DNA of 64,000 nt from Solirubrobacterales bacterium (GTDB lineage Bacteria; Actinomycetota; Thermoleophilia; Solirubrobacterales; Solirubrobacteraceae): assembly GCA_003138355.1 (NCBI GenBank), contig PLFX01000054.1:1-64000 (forward strand). The letters run 5' to 3'. The position numbers and the translations under genes were made by a program. How positions within the stretch are numbered: the first letter of the stretch is position 1; every line of letters starts with the position of its first letter. Below the pieces are notes generated by a model that saw only the letters and a list, made by a program, of their open reading frames with translations, was not told where the DNA came from and made no database searches. Shown here one piece after another: positions 55,842 through 62,854 of the stretch.

Positions 55842-57838
55842 GCGAGGACACGCCAGAGCGGTTGCTCGACAAGGTGGAGGGGCCGGCCGACCTACACGGC
55901 TTGAACGATCTGCAGCTCGCCCAGATCGCGCAGGAGGTCCGCGAGCACATCATCGACACCGTCGGAGAGGTCGGCGGGCACTTCGGCGCGAATCTCGGCA
56001 CGTGCGAGCTCGCCGTAGCGCTGCACTCGCTGCTTGACTCGCCGCGCGACAAGATCATCTGGGACGTCGGGCACCAGGCCTACCCGCACAAGGTGCTCAC
56101 CGGCCGGCGTGAGCGCCTCTCGACGATCCGCCAGTACGGCGGCCTCGCGCCGTTCTGCTCGATCTTCGAATCCGAGCACGACATCATCGGCGCGGGACAT
56201 GCGTCCACCTCTGTCGGCTACGCGGTCGGGATCAAGGAGGCAATGCGCGCCGGATTGTGCGAGGACGCCCGCGTCGTCGCCGTGATCGGCGACGGGGCGA
56301 TGACCGGCGGCGTCGCCTTCGAGGCGATCTCTCAGGCGGGCTGGCTCGGCACGCCGATCGTCGTCGTGCTCAACGACAACGGCATGTCGATCGCACCGAA
56401 CGTGGGCGCGATCTCGCGCTACCTGAACCGCGTGCGCCTGAACCCGAAGCTGTGGCACGCGCGCGAGGGCGTCGAGGGTGGCCTGACACGGCTGCCGGCC
56501 GGAATCGGCGCGAAGTTCGAGCGCCTTGGACCGCAGTTCAAGGAGTCGATCAAGGCGTTCTGGGCCCCCGGTCTGTGGTGGGAGGAACTCGACTGGGCCT
56601 ATACGGGCGTCATCGACGGACACGATGTGCGCGCGTTGCGGATCGCGGTGCGCGAAGCGCTCGCGGCCGAGCGGCCCGTCGTCGTGCACATCGCGACGGT
56701 CAAGGGCAAGGGCTTCGCACCGGCCGAGGACGGCGGCCTCGAAGGCATGGAGAAGTGGCACGCCGCGAAGCCGCTGTCGATCACGAACGGCAAGGTCACG
56801 CCGCCGGTTCCCTCGAACGGGGCGCCGAAGGCGCCGCCGCAGTACACGCAGGTCTTCGGCGAGGCGCTGCTCGCGGAATGCCGCCGCGACGAGCGCGTCA
56901 TCGGGATCACGGCCGCAATGAACACAGGGACCGGGCTGAACATCCTTCAGCAGGCGATGCCCGATCGTTACTTCGACGTCGGGATCGCCGAGCAGCAGGC
57001 CATCCTGTTCGCGTGCGGCCTGGCGTTGCAGGGCGCGCGGCCGGTGGCCGCGATCTACTCGACGTTCCTGCAGCGTGCCTACGACGAGATCGTCCACGAC
57101 GCCTGCCTGCAGAAGCTGCCGGTCGTGTTCGCGATGGACCGCGGCGGCCTCGTCGGCGATGACGGCCCGACGCACCATGGAGCGTTCGACATCGCCTACC
57201 TGCGCTGCCTGCCCAACATCGTGCTGATGGCCCCGCGCGACGAGGCGATGCTCGTGCACATGCTGCACACCGCGATCGCGTGTGAGGCCGGACCGACGGC
57301 GATCCGCTACCCCCGCGGGGAGGCGGTCGGCGTCCCGCTGCCGAGCGTCCCCGAGGTGCTGCCGATCGGTGTCGGTGAGATCCTGCGCTCGTCTGCGGAT
57401 GCGCGCGTCGCCCTGCTGGGCTACGGAACCGGCGTCGGCAAGGCGCTTGGGGCGGCTGAGCTCCTCGCCGAGGACGGGATCGCGGCAACGGTTGCGGACG
57501 CGCGCTTCGCCAAGCCGATCGACAGCGGCCTCGTCGCGCAGCTTGCCGCCGAGCACGAGCTGCTCGTCACGATCGAGGAGGGCGTGCTCGCCGGCGGCTT
57601 CGGCAGCGCGGTCTGGGAGACGCTGAACGAGGCTGGGGGAGCGTCAACGCGGATCATTCGCGTCGGCCTGCCCGACCGCTACATCACGCACGGCGCGCCG
57701 GCGCTGCTCCACGAAGAGGTGGGGTATACGGCCGAGCGCATCGCGGCGCGCGTCGCGGCCGCGCTTGCCGACGGCGCCAGCCGGTTCGATCCGGGCGAGC
57801 ACGGCGGATCGCGCCCCGGGGCGGCCGCGCCGAGCTAG
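55838..57838 (+). CDS. dxs: 1-deoxy-D-xylulose-5-phosphate synthase
   Basis: 666 residues. The thiamine diphosphate domain has GGHFGANLGTCELAVALHS, WDVGHQAYPHK and the cofactor motif GDGAMTGGVAFEA...NDN; the transketolase pyrimidine domain has FDVGIAEQQAILFACGLA with the catalytic Glu, and YSTFLQRAYDEIVHD; the C-terminal domain ends VGLPDRYITHG. First enzyme of the MEP isoprenoid pathway. Length is slightly above average, from a tail of about 20 residues. Overlaps ispA by 4 nt. Confidence 0.95.
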   Translation: MSEDTPERLLDKVEGPADLHGLNDLQLAQIAQEVREHIIDTVGEVGGHFGANLGTCELAVALHSLLDSPRDKIIWDVGHQAYPHKVLTGRRERLSTIRQYGGLAPFCSIFESEHDIIGAGHASTSVGYAVGIKEAMRAGLCEDARVVAVIGDGAMTGGVAFEAISQAGWLGTPIVVVLNDNGMSIAPNVGAISRYLNRVRLNPKLWHAREGVEGGLTRLPAGIGAKFERLGPQFKESIKAFWAPGLWWEELDWAYTGVIDGHDVRALRIAVREALAAERPVVVHIATVKGKGFAPAEDGGLEGMEKWHAAKPLSITNGKVTPPVPSNGAPKAPPQYTQVFGEALLAECRRDERVIGITAAMNTGTGLNILQQAMPDRYFDVGIAEQQAILFACGLALQGARPVAAIYSTFLQRAYDEIVHDACLQKLPVVFAMDRGGLVGDDGPTHHGAFDIAYLRCLPNIVLMAPRDEAMLVHMLHTAIACEAGPTAIRYPRGEAVGVPLPSVPEVLPIGVGEILRSSADARVALLGYGTGVGKALGAAELLAEDGIAATVADARFAKPIDSGLVAQLAAEHELLVTIEEGVLAGGFGSAVWETLNEAGGASTRIIRVGLPDRYITHGAPALLHEEVGYTAERIAARVAAALADGASRFDPGEHGGSRPGAAAPS

Positions 57839-57892
57839 CTCTGGCTCGTGCGCACGAGCGGGCGCGCGCCATCGTGACGAGTGGGTGAGAGC

Positions 57893-58693
57893 ATGGCGGC
57901 GGCGAAGGTCAGGGTTGACGCGCTGCTTGTCGAGCGCGGGCTGTTCGAGACACGCTCGCGCGCGGCTGCGGCCGTGCTCGCCGGGGAGGTGCGCGTCGGG
58001 GAGGCGCTCGCCCAGAAGCCGGGGCAGCTCGTGGCGCGCGACCTCGCCCTCGAGGTTGCGCCGGTGCCGCGCTATGTCTCGCGCGGCGGCATCAAGCTGG
58101 CCAACGCGCTCGAGGCCAGCGGGGTGCCGGTGGTCGGTCGCTTGGCGATCGATGTCGGCGCCTCGACGGGTGGGTTCACCGACTGTCTGCTCGGCGCCGG
58201 GGCGCAACACGTCATCGCCGTCGATGTCGCTTACGGGCAGCTCGCGTGGCGGCTGCGCGGCGACGAGCGCGTCACGGTGATCGAGCGCACGAATGCGCGC
58301 GCCCTGTCGCAGGCGCTGCTCCCGTACGCTCCCGAGCTGATCGTGGTTGACGTCTCGTTCATTTCGCTGCGGACGGTGCTTCCGGCCGTGCTCGCTTGTG
58401 CGGCGCCTCGCTTCGACGCACTGGCGCTCGTGAAGCCGCAGTTCGAGGTCGGCCGCGGGCGTGTCGGCAAGGGCGGAGTGGTCCGCGACGGCGGCGCGCG
58501 CGTCGAGACTCTCGTCGGGACGGGCGAGCGCGCGATCGAGCTCGGTGCGAGCGTGCTCGGCTACTGGTCGTCGGGGTTGCCGGGGCCGAAAGGCAACCGC
58601 GAGACGTTCATCCAGCTAGCCGAGGCCGGGCGTTCGGGCTCGTTGGCGGCGGGGGAGCTGGAGGCGCTCGCAACGCGAGCGGACTGCGGATGA
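57893..58693 (+). CDS. tlyA: TlyA-family rRNA (cytidine-2'-O)-methyltransferase
   Basis: 266 residues from the ATG at 57893; a GTG four codons earlier is possible. An S4 RNA-binding domain (RVDALLVERGLFETRSRAAAAVLAGEVRVG) is followed by the FtsJ-like methyltransferase: YVSRGGIKLANAL, SAM motif IDVGASTGGFTDCLLGAGA, and catalytic Lys/Asp/Glu residues in VVDVSFISLRTVL and LVKPQFEVGRGRVGKGGV. TlyA methylates 16S and 23S rRNA. Its stop overlaps the ATG of nadK. Confidence 0.93.
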   Translation: MAAAKVRVDALLVERGLFETRSRAAAAVLAGEVRVGEALAQKPGQLVARDLALEVAPVPRYVSRGGIKLANALEASGVPVVGRLAIDVGASTGGFTDCLLGAGAQHVIAVDVAYGQLAWRLRGDERVTVIERTNARALSQALLPYAPELIVVDVSFISLRTVLPAVLACAAPRFDALALVKPQFEVGRGRVGKGGVVRDGGARVETLVGTGERAIELGASVLGYWSSGLPGPKGNRETFIQLAEAGRSGSLAAGELEALATRADCG

Positions 58694-59550
58694 CCAGCGC
58701 GCGCCGGCGTATCACGCTGATCAGCCATGGGCGCCCGGAGGAGACCGGCGGGGCTCTCCGCGAGCTCGCTGCGATCGCCGACGCCAACGGCGCCGATCTG
58801 CTGCTCGATCGCGAGGAGAGCGCGAAGCACTGCCCCGAGGGGCCGATCGTCGGCGTTCTCTGCGATCAGCCGACCGCTCACGACGTCGAGCTGTGCGTTG
58901 CGCTCGGCGGCGATGGCACCGTGCTGCGCGGGCTGCGCGAGTACGCGCGCACCGGGGTGCCCGTCTTTGGCGTCAATTTCGGTGAGGTCGGCTTCCTTGC
59001 GAGCGTCGAGCCCGCGGCGATGCGCGACGGCTTCGAGCGCGCGCTCAGGGGCGAGCTCGAGCGGCTGGAGCTGCCGGCGATCGAGATCGCCGCTCCCTGC
59101 GGGACCTGGACGTCGCTCAACGACGTCACGCTCCACCGCAAGGTCGGCGGGCGCGTGGCAGAGCTCTCCTACGCGCTGACCGGGGAGGACGTCTCGAGCG
59201 TTCGCTGCGACGGCGTGGTGATCGCAACGCCGGCCGGTTCGACCGGCTACAACCTCGCCAATGGCGGCCCTGTGCTCGCCTGGGGCGTGCAGGGGATGGT
59301 GATGTCGTTCATCGCTCCCCACTCGCTCAGCGCGCGCGCCCTCGTGATCGCGCCGAGCGACGTGCTGACCCTCCACAACAGCTCGCGCGAGCCACTCGAC
59401 CTGATAATCGACGGCCGCCCGGTCAACGAGCTCGCGGTCGGCGAGACGCTGGAGGCGCGCTTCGCCGGCGCCGTGGCACTGCTCGCCCAGATGCCCGGCG
59501 CGAGCTTCTACCGCCGCCTGCGCGAGAAGTTCGGGCGTCTCGCGCGCTGA
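58690..59550 (+). CDS. nadK: NAD kinase
   Basis: 286 residues. ALGGDGTVLRGLREY is the GGDG motif with the catalytic Asp, GVNFGEVGFLASVEP the NE/D-type NAD-binding region, and VIATPAGSTGYNLANGGPVL the C-terminal signature. It makes NADP from NAD. In many Gram-positive genomes it sits between tlyA and recN, as here. A 12-bp perfect inverted repeat follows its stop by 18 nt. Confidence 0.95.
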   Translation: MTSARRRITLISHGRPEETGGALRELAAIADANGADLLLDREESAKHCPEGPIVGVLCDQPTAHDVELCVALGGDGTVLRGLREYARTGVPVFGVNFGEVGFLASVEPAAMRDGFERALRGELERLELPAIEIAAPCGTWTSLNDVTLHRKVGGRVAELSYALTGEDVSSVRCDGVVIATPAGSTGYNLANGGPVLAWGVQGMVMSFIAPHSLSARALVIAPSDVLTLHNSSREPLDLIIDGRPVNELAVGETLEARFAGAVALLAQMPGASFYRRLREKFGRLAR

Positions 59551-59568
59551 AGCTCGCGATCGGACGAG

Positions 59569-59609
59569 CGAACGCGAGCGACGATCAACGGAATCGCCGC
59601 TCGCGTTCG
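59569..59609 (+). terminator. 12-bp perfect inverted repeat after nadK
   Basis: CGAACGCGAGCG (59569-59580) pairs with CGCTCGCGTTCG (59598-59609) around a 17-nt loop, 18 nt after the nadK stop. No T run follows, so it may be a factor-aided terminator or mRNA-end stabiliser. Confidence 0.5.
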
Positions 59610-59895
59610 TCGTGGAGGTCGCGCTCGCGGGTCGCCGGCACGCGATCCGCGATGGTCCGCGAGCGGTGCCACTCGCGCCAGGCCCAGCTTTGAAACAGCG
59701 ACCATCGAAGGCGCCGCGGTCGTCTGCGACCGCGGCGCGTTCCGGCGAGTGAAAGTGATTGGAAAATCATTTGCGCTCTCTTTTCGGTGATACCAATAGG
59801 CAGCGGCAAGCGACCCGCCTTGCGGCCGGCTTGCGCGCCCTTTCTGGGCACGTACTGCGAATTAGTGGACAGTTCTGTCGGGGCTGAGCGTCAGC
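59610..59895. other. Non-coding stretch with hairpins and AT-rich island
   Basis: An 11-bp perfect stem CGCCGCGGTCG/CGACCGCGGCG with a 4-nt loop lies at 59712-59737. The part 59750-59800 is AT-rich for this genome. On the minus strand an ATG at 59770 opens 61 Arg/Trp-rich codons ending at 59585, with a weak ribosome site and passing through both hairpins; I cannot support it as a gene. A CTGAGC/GCTCAG hairpin at about 59884-59899 follows the 8-codon ORF. Confidence 0.4.
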
Positions 59896-59922
59896 TCAGG
59901 TGCGAATGCGGTGTGCGTTCAT
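59896..59922 (-). CDS. Eight-residue mini-ORF with strong ribosome site (leader peptide candidate)
   Basis: An ATG at 59922 is preceded, with a 5-nt spacer, by AAGAGGAG, one of the best ribosome sites in the window. The ORF encodes only MNAHRIRT and stops within a CTGAGC/GCTCAG hairpin. It lies about 30 nt past the terminator of the 44-aa peptide gene on the same strand. It could be a leader peptide or a remnant start; the gene it might control is not evident. Confidence 0.35.
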   Translation of the reverse strand: MNAHRIRT

Positions 59923-59953
59923 CGGTGCTCCTCTTAGGTTGCAATGCGTTCGA

Positions 59954-59988
59954 GCAACAAAAAGGGCGACCTTGCGGTCGCCCTCGCT
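59954..59988 (-). terminator. Strong rho-independent terminator
   Basis: On the minus strand GGGCGACC pairs with GGTCGCCC around a 4-nt GCAA loop and is followed by TTTTTGTTG. Among the clearest intrinsic terminators here. It ends the 44-aa peptide transcript 28 nt past its stop. Confidence 0.88.
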
Positions 59989-60010
59989 GAAAGTTCTTGC
60001 AGGCCCGAGA

Positions 60011-60145
60011 TCAGGGCATGCAGCGCCTTTCGGCGAGGGAAAGCGTGTTGATCTGCGCGACTGCGCGCTGCGCGCACACCGGCGTACCCGGGCGCATGGC
60101 GGGCGCGTTGTCACGGAGATCGATATAGATGGGGGCGTCGAACAT
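60011..60145 (-). CDS. Small peptide gene, 44 aa, isolated unit, unknown
   Basis: A complete minus-strand transcription unit: a promoter at 60180-60208, a GGGGAGG ribosome site 10 nt before the ATG at 60145 (an ATG three codons earlier is only 1 nt from it), 44 codons, and a strong terminator. The peptide starts MFDAPIYIDLRDNAPAM, contains two cysteines (24 and 42) and two Pro-Gly/Thr-Pro turns, and has no signal peptide. I recognise no family. It lies between nadK and recN, genes usually adjacent. A peptide effector, ribosome-linked microprotein or modified-peptide precursor are all open. Confidence 0.62.
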   Translation of the reverse strand: MFDAPIYIDLRDNAPAMRPGTPVCAQRAVAQINTLSLAERRCMP

Positions 60146-60179
60146 GGCTCTCATACCTCCCCGTCCGGGGGTGGCGGCA

Positions 60180-60208
60180 AGAGTAACCGACCAGTTCGCG
60201 GAGTGCAA
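60180..60208 (-). promoter_or_regulatory. Promoter TTGCAC - 17 nt - TACTCT
   Basis: On the minus strand TTGCAC (60203-60208) and TACTCT (60180-60185) are separated by exactly 17 nt, a close match to housekeeping-sigma promoters. It would start the 44-aa peptide transcript about 30 nt before the ATG. Confidence 0.65.
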
Positions 60209-60328
60209 GGGTGGATAGTGACTTTTTTGTGTGACGTATTGCCTTGGCGCAGCGTTCAAGCCACGGCCTGCGCTCGCATCGCCTGTGACGCGAACAGGTG
60301 TTCCGTCCTCGCGGGGTGCTAAACCGTC

Positions 60329-61978
60329 GTGGCTGTGCTGCTCGAGCTGACAGTCCAGAACGTGCTTCTGATCGAGGACGCGCGCCTCGAGCTCGCCCCC
60401 GGGCTAAACGTGATCACCGGCGAGACGGGCGCCGGCAAGACCGTGCTCGCCCACGCGCTCGACCTGCTCTTGGGCGGGCGCGCCAAGGCCGGCATCGTGC
60501 GGCCGGGCAGCGCTGAGGCCTACGTGGAGGGCGTTTTCGAGCTCGCGCACGGTTTCGCGTCGGAGTACCTCCCGCCCGACGCGCGCGAGGTGATCCTCGC
60601 GCGGCGCGTGGCTGCCGACGGCCGCACGCGCGCCTATCTCAACGGGCGCTCGATCACCGTCGGCGACCTGCGCGAGATCGCGAGCGGGCTGCTTTCGTTC
60701 TACGGCCAGCACGAGCACCGCAAGCTGATGCTCGCTGCGGCGCAGCTCGAGATCCTCGACCGCGCTTGCGGTCCCGAGCACCTCGCGACCCGCGAGGCGT
60801 GCGGGCGGGCGTGGTCCGCGGTGCGCGCGGCGCGCGGTGAGCTGGCGCATCTGCACGAGCTCGCGGGCGCGCGCGAGCGCGAGCTCGACCTGCTCGAGTT
60901 CGAGCTGCGCGAGATCGAGCAGGTCGACCCGCGCAGCGGGGAGCGCGAGGAGCTCGCGATCGAACGTGACAGGTTGCGCAACCTCGAGGTGCTGCGGCTC
61001 GCGGCCGCGGGCGCTGAGCAGGCGTTCGAGGATGAGGAGCGGGGCGCCGGTAGTGCGCTCGCAGCGGCTAGCGCGAGCTTGGAGCCCGCCGGCGTCCATG
61101 ACCCGGCGCTCGCGGCGCTCGCTGAGCGGGCCCGGGCGCTCGTCGTCGAATCGGCTGACCTGGCAAGCGAGCTGCGCCGTTACGGCGACACGCTCCAAGC
61201 CGAGCCCGGTCGGCTCGAGCAGCTCGAGGAGCGCCTCGCAGCGATCGCCCGCCTGGAGCGCAAGCACGGCGGCACGGTCGAGGCCGTGCTCGAGCATGCT
61301 GAGCGCTGCCGCGCGCGCCGCGACGAGCTCGTCGGGGCAGAGGTCGCGCTCGAGGCGGTCGAAGCGAGGCTCGAAGCTGCGCTGGGCGAGCACGCCGCGC
61401 TCGCTGCGCGCCTCAGCGCGACGCGCAGTGCGGGCGCGCCGGCGCTCTCGAGCGCGGTCTGCGAGCGCCTGAGCGAACTCGCGATGGAGCAGGCGGGCTT
61501 TGAAGTGGTGCTCGTTCCCTGTGAGCCGGGGGCGAGCGGCTGCGAGCAGGCACAGTTCGAGATCGCGGCCAATCCTGGTGTGCCCGCCGCCCCGCTACGC
61601 GAGATCGCATCGGGAGGTGAGCTGTCTCGCGTCATGCTGGCCCTGCTCGGCGCCGCGCACGGTGGCGGGGAGGCGACGCTCGTTTTCGACGAGATCGACG
61701 CCGGGATCGGTGGGCATACGGCGCGTGCGGTCGGTGAGCAGCTGCGCGCGCTGGCCAGCGGGCGTCAGATCCTCGCGATCACCCACCTGCCGCAGGTAGC
61801 CTCGCTCGCCGCGCGGCACTTCACGATCGCCAAGGACACGAGCGGCGCGGCGACGAGCACCACGGTCAGCCTCCTGCGAGACGGTGCGGTCGTCGAGGAG
61901 CTCGTGCGGATGCTCGGCGCCACCGAGGGTGACGATGGTGCGCGCCGCCACGCACAGGAGCTACTGCGCGCCGCGTAG
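60329..61978 (+). CDS. recN: DNA repair protein RecN
   Basis: 549 residues, an SMC-like ATPase. Walker A is GETGAGKT at 31-38, the Q-loop FYGQHEHRKL follows, then two long coiled-coil arms (about 150-350) rich in Glu, Arg and Leu. The ABC signature is SGGELSRVMLALL, Walker B LVFDEIDAGIGG and ITHLPQVAS the switch. It acts early in double-strand-break repair. GTG start. The arms are rich in Ala and Arg, as expected at this GC content. Its usual neighbour nadK is separated by the small-peptide region. Confidence 0.95.
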   Translation: MAVLLELTVQNVLLIEDARLELAPGLNVITGETGAGKTVLAHALDLLLGGRAKAGIVRPGSAEAYVEGVFELAHGFASEYLPPDAREVILARRVAADGRTRAYLNGRSITVGDLREIASGLLSFYGQHEHRKLMLAAAQLEILDRACGPEHLATREACGRAWSAVRAARGELAHLHELAGARERELDLLEFELREIEQVDPRSGEREELAIERDRLRNLEVLRLAAAGAEQAFEDEERGAGSALAAASASLEPAGVHDPALAALAERARALVVESADLASELRRYGDTLQAEPGRLEQLEERLAAIARLERKHGGTVEAVLEHAERCRARRDELVGAEVALEAVEARLEAALGEHAALAARLSATRSAGAPALSSAVCERLSELAMEQAGFEVVLVPCEPGASGCEQAQFEIAANPGVPAAPLREIASGGELSRVMLALLGAAHGGGEATLVFDEIDAGIGGHTARAVGEQLRALASGRQILAITHLPQVASLAARHFTIAKDTSGAATSTTVSLLRDGAVVEELVRMLGATEGDDGARRHAQELLRAA

Positions 61979-62006
61979 CCGCCTGGAGCCCGGCCCACGG
62001 CGCCGC

Positions 62007-62012
62007 TAGGGT
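62007..62012 (+). promoter_or_regulatory. Candidate -10 TAGGGT, leaderless start
   Basis: TAGGGT lies 8 nt before the ATG at 62021. Confidence 0.42.
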
Positions 62013-62020
62013 CTGCTTCG

Positions 62021-62827
62021 ATGATCGACTTCGAGTCCTACCTGCGCCGGATCGGTCTGGCGGGGACAGATTCACCGTCCTGGCAGGCGATCCACCGGGC
62101 GCACGCGACCTCGATCCCGTTCGAGAACCTCGATCCCCACCGCGGCATCGCGGTCTCGCTCGAACAGCCGGACCTCGAGCGCAAGCTCGTGAGCGAAGGC
62201 CGCGGCGGCTATTGCTTCGAGCACAACCTGCTGCTCGCCTCGGCGCTCGAGCACATCGGGTTGAAGGTCGAGCCGATGCTCGCCCGCGTTCGCGTCGGGC
62301 GCACGACGTCGGCGCCGCGTCCCGCGGGGCACCTCGTGCTGCGGGTTACCGGGGCCGACGGGAAGCCCTGGCACGCCGACGTCGGCTTCGGCCTCGGCAC
62401 GCTGCTCGACCCGATCCCGTTCGGTGCCGACCCCGACAACGTCAACGAGCAGTCGGGCTGGTCCTTCCGCGTGATCGGCGACGGCCCGGAGCTAGTGCTG
62501 CAGACGCTCGGCGCGGACGGCTGGTCGGACGTCTATGGGTTCGTGCCCGAGCCGGTGCCGCAGGTCGACATCGAGGTGAGCAACTGGTGGACTTCCACCA
62601 ACCCGGGCTCGGCTTTCGTGTTCGGTTTGATCGCGTCCGTTCATCGGCCCGATGGTCAGCGTGAGGCGATCTGCGACTGGAGTGGTTCGCTCACCGAGAT
62701 AGCGACGACGCCCGCAGGCACGGTGTCAGCCGAGCTGGCGCGCTCGGCGATCCCCGAGAAGCTCGCCGAGTTCGGGCTCCCGGGATTCGCGCTCGACGAG
62801 GACGGGCGCGTTCGCGCGGGCTCGTAG
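62021..62827 (+). CDS. nat: Arylamine N-acetyltransferase
   Basis: 268 residues. The catalytic triad is visible: C65 in RGGYCFEHN, H104 in PAGHLVLRV and D120 in WHADVGFG. HATSIPFENLDPHRGIAVSL at the start is the family signature. It transfers acetyl (or propionyl/malonyl) groups from CoA to arylamines and hydrazines; in actinobacteria relatives it serves in steroid breakdown or polyketide release. It appears to be a single-gene unit with a leaderless start. Confidence 0.93.
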   Translation: MIDFESYLRRIGLAGTDSPSWQAIHRAHATSIPFENLDPHRGIAVSLEQPDLERKLVSEGRGGYCFEHNLLLASALEHIGLKVEPMLARVRVGRTTSAPRPAGHLVLRVTGADGKPWHADVGFGLGTLLDPIPFGADPDNVNEQSGWSFRVIGDGPELVLQTLGADGWSDVYGFVPEPVPQVDIEVSNWWTSTNPGSAFVFGLIASVHRPDGQREAICDWSGSLTEIATTPAGTVSAELARSAIPEKLAEFGLPGFALDEDGRVRAGS

Positions 62828-62839
62828 AGCGCACGCGCG

Positions 62840-62845
62840 TAGGAT
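62840..62845 (+). promoter_or_regulatory. Candidate -10 TAGGAT, leaderless ilvA start
   Basis: TAGGAT lies 9 nt before the GTG at 62855. Confidence 0.4.
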
Positions 62846-62854
62846 CAAGCTGCT

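Noticed and set aside
55892-57556. 554-codon open frame opposite dxs
   Set aside because: Antisense shadow of dxs; no motif and no ribosome site.
59585-59770. 61-codon Arg/Trp-rich frame on the minus strand after the mini-ORF
   Set aside because: Only a weak ribosome site, and it runs through two perfect hairpins; not enough to call a gene.
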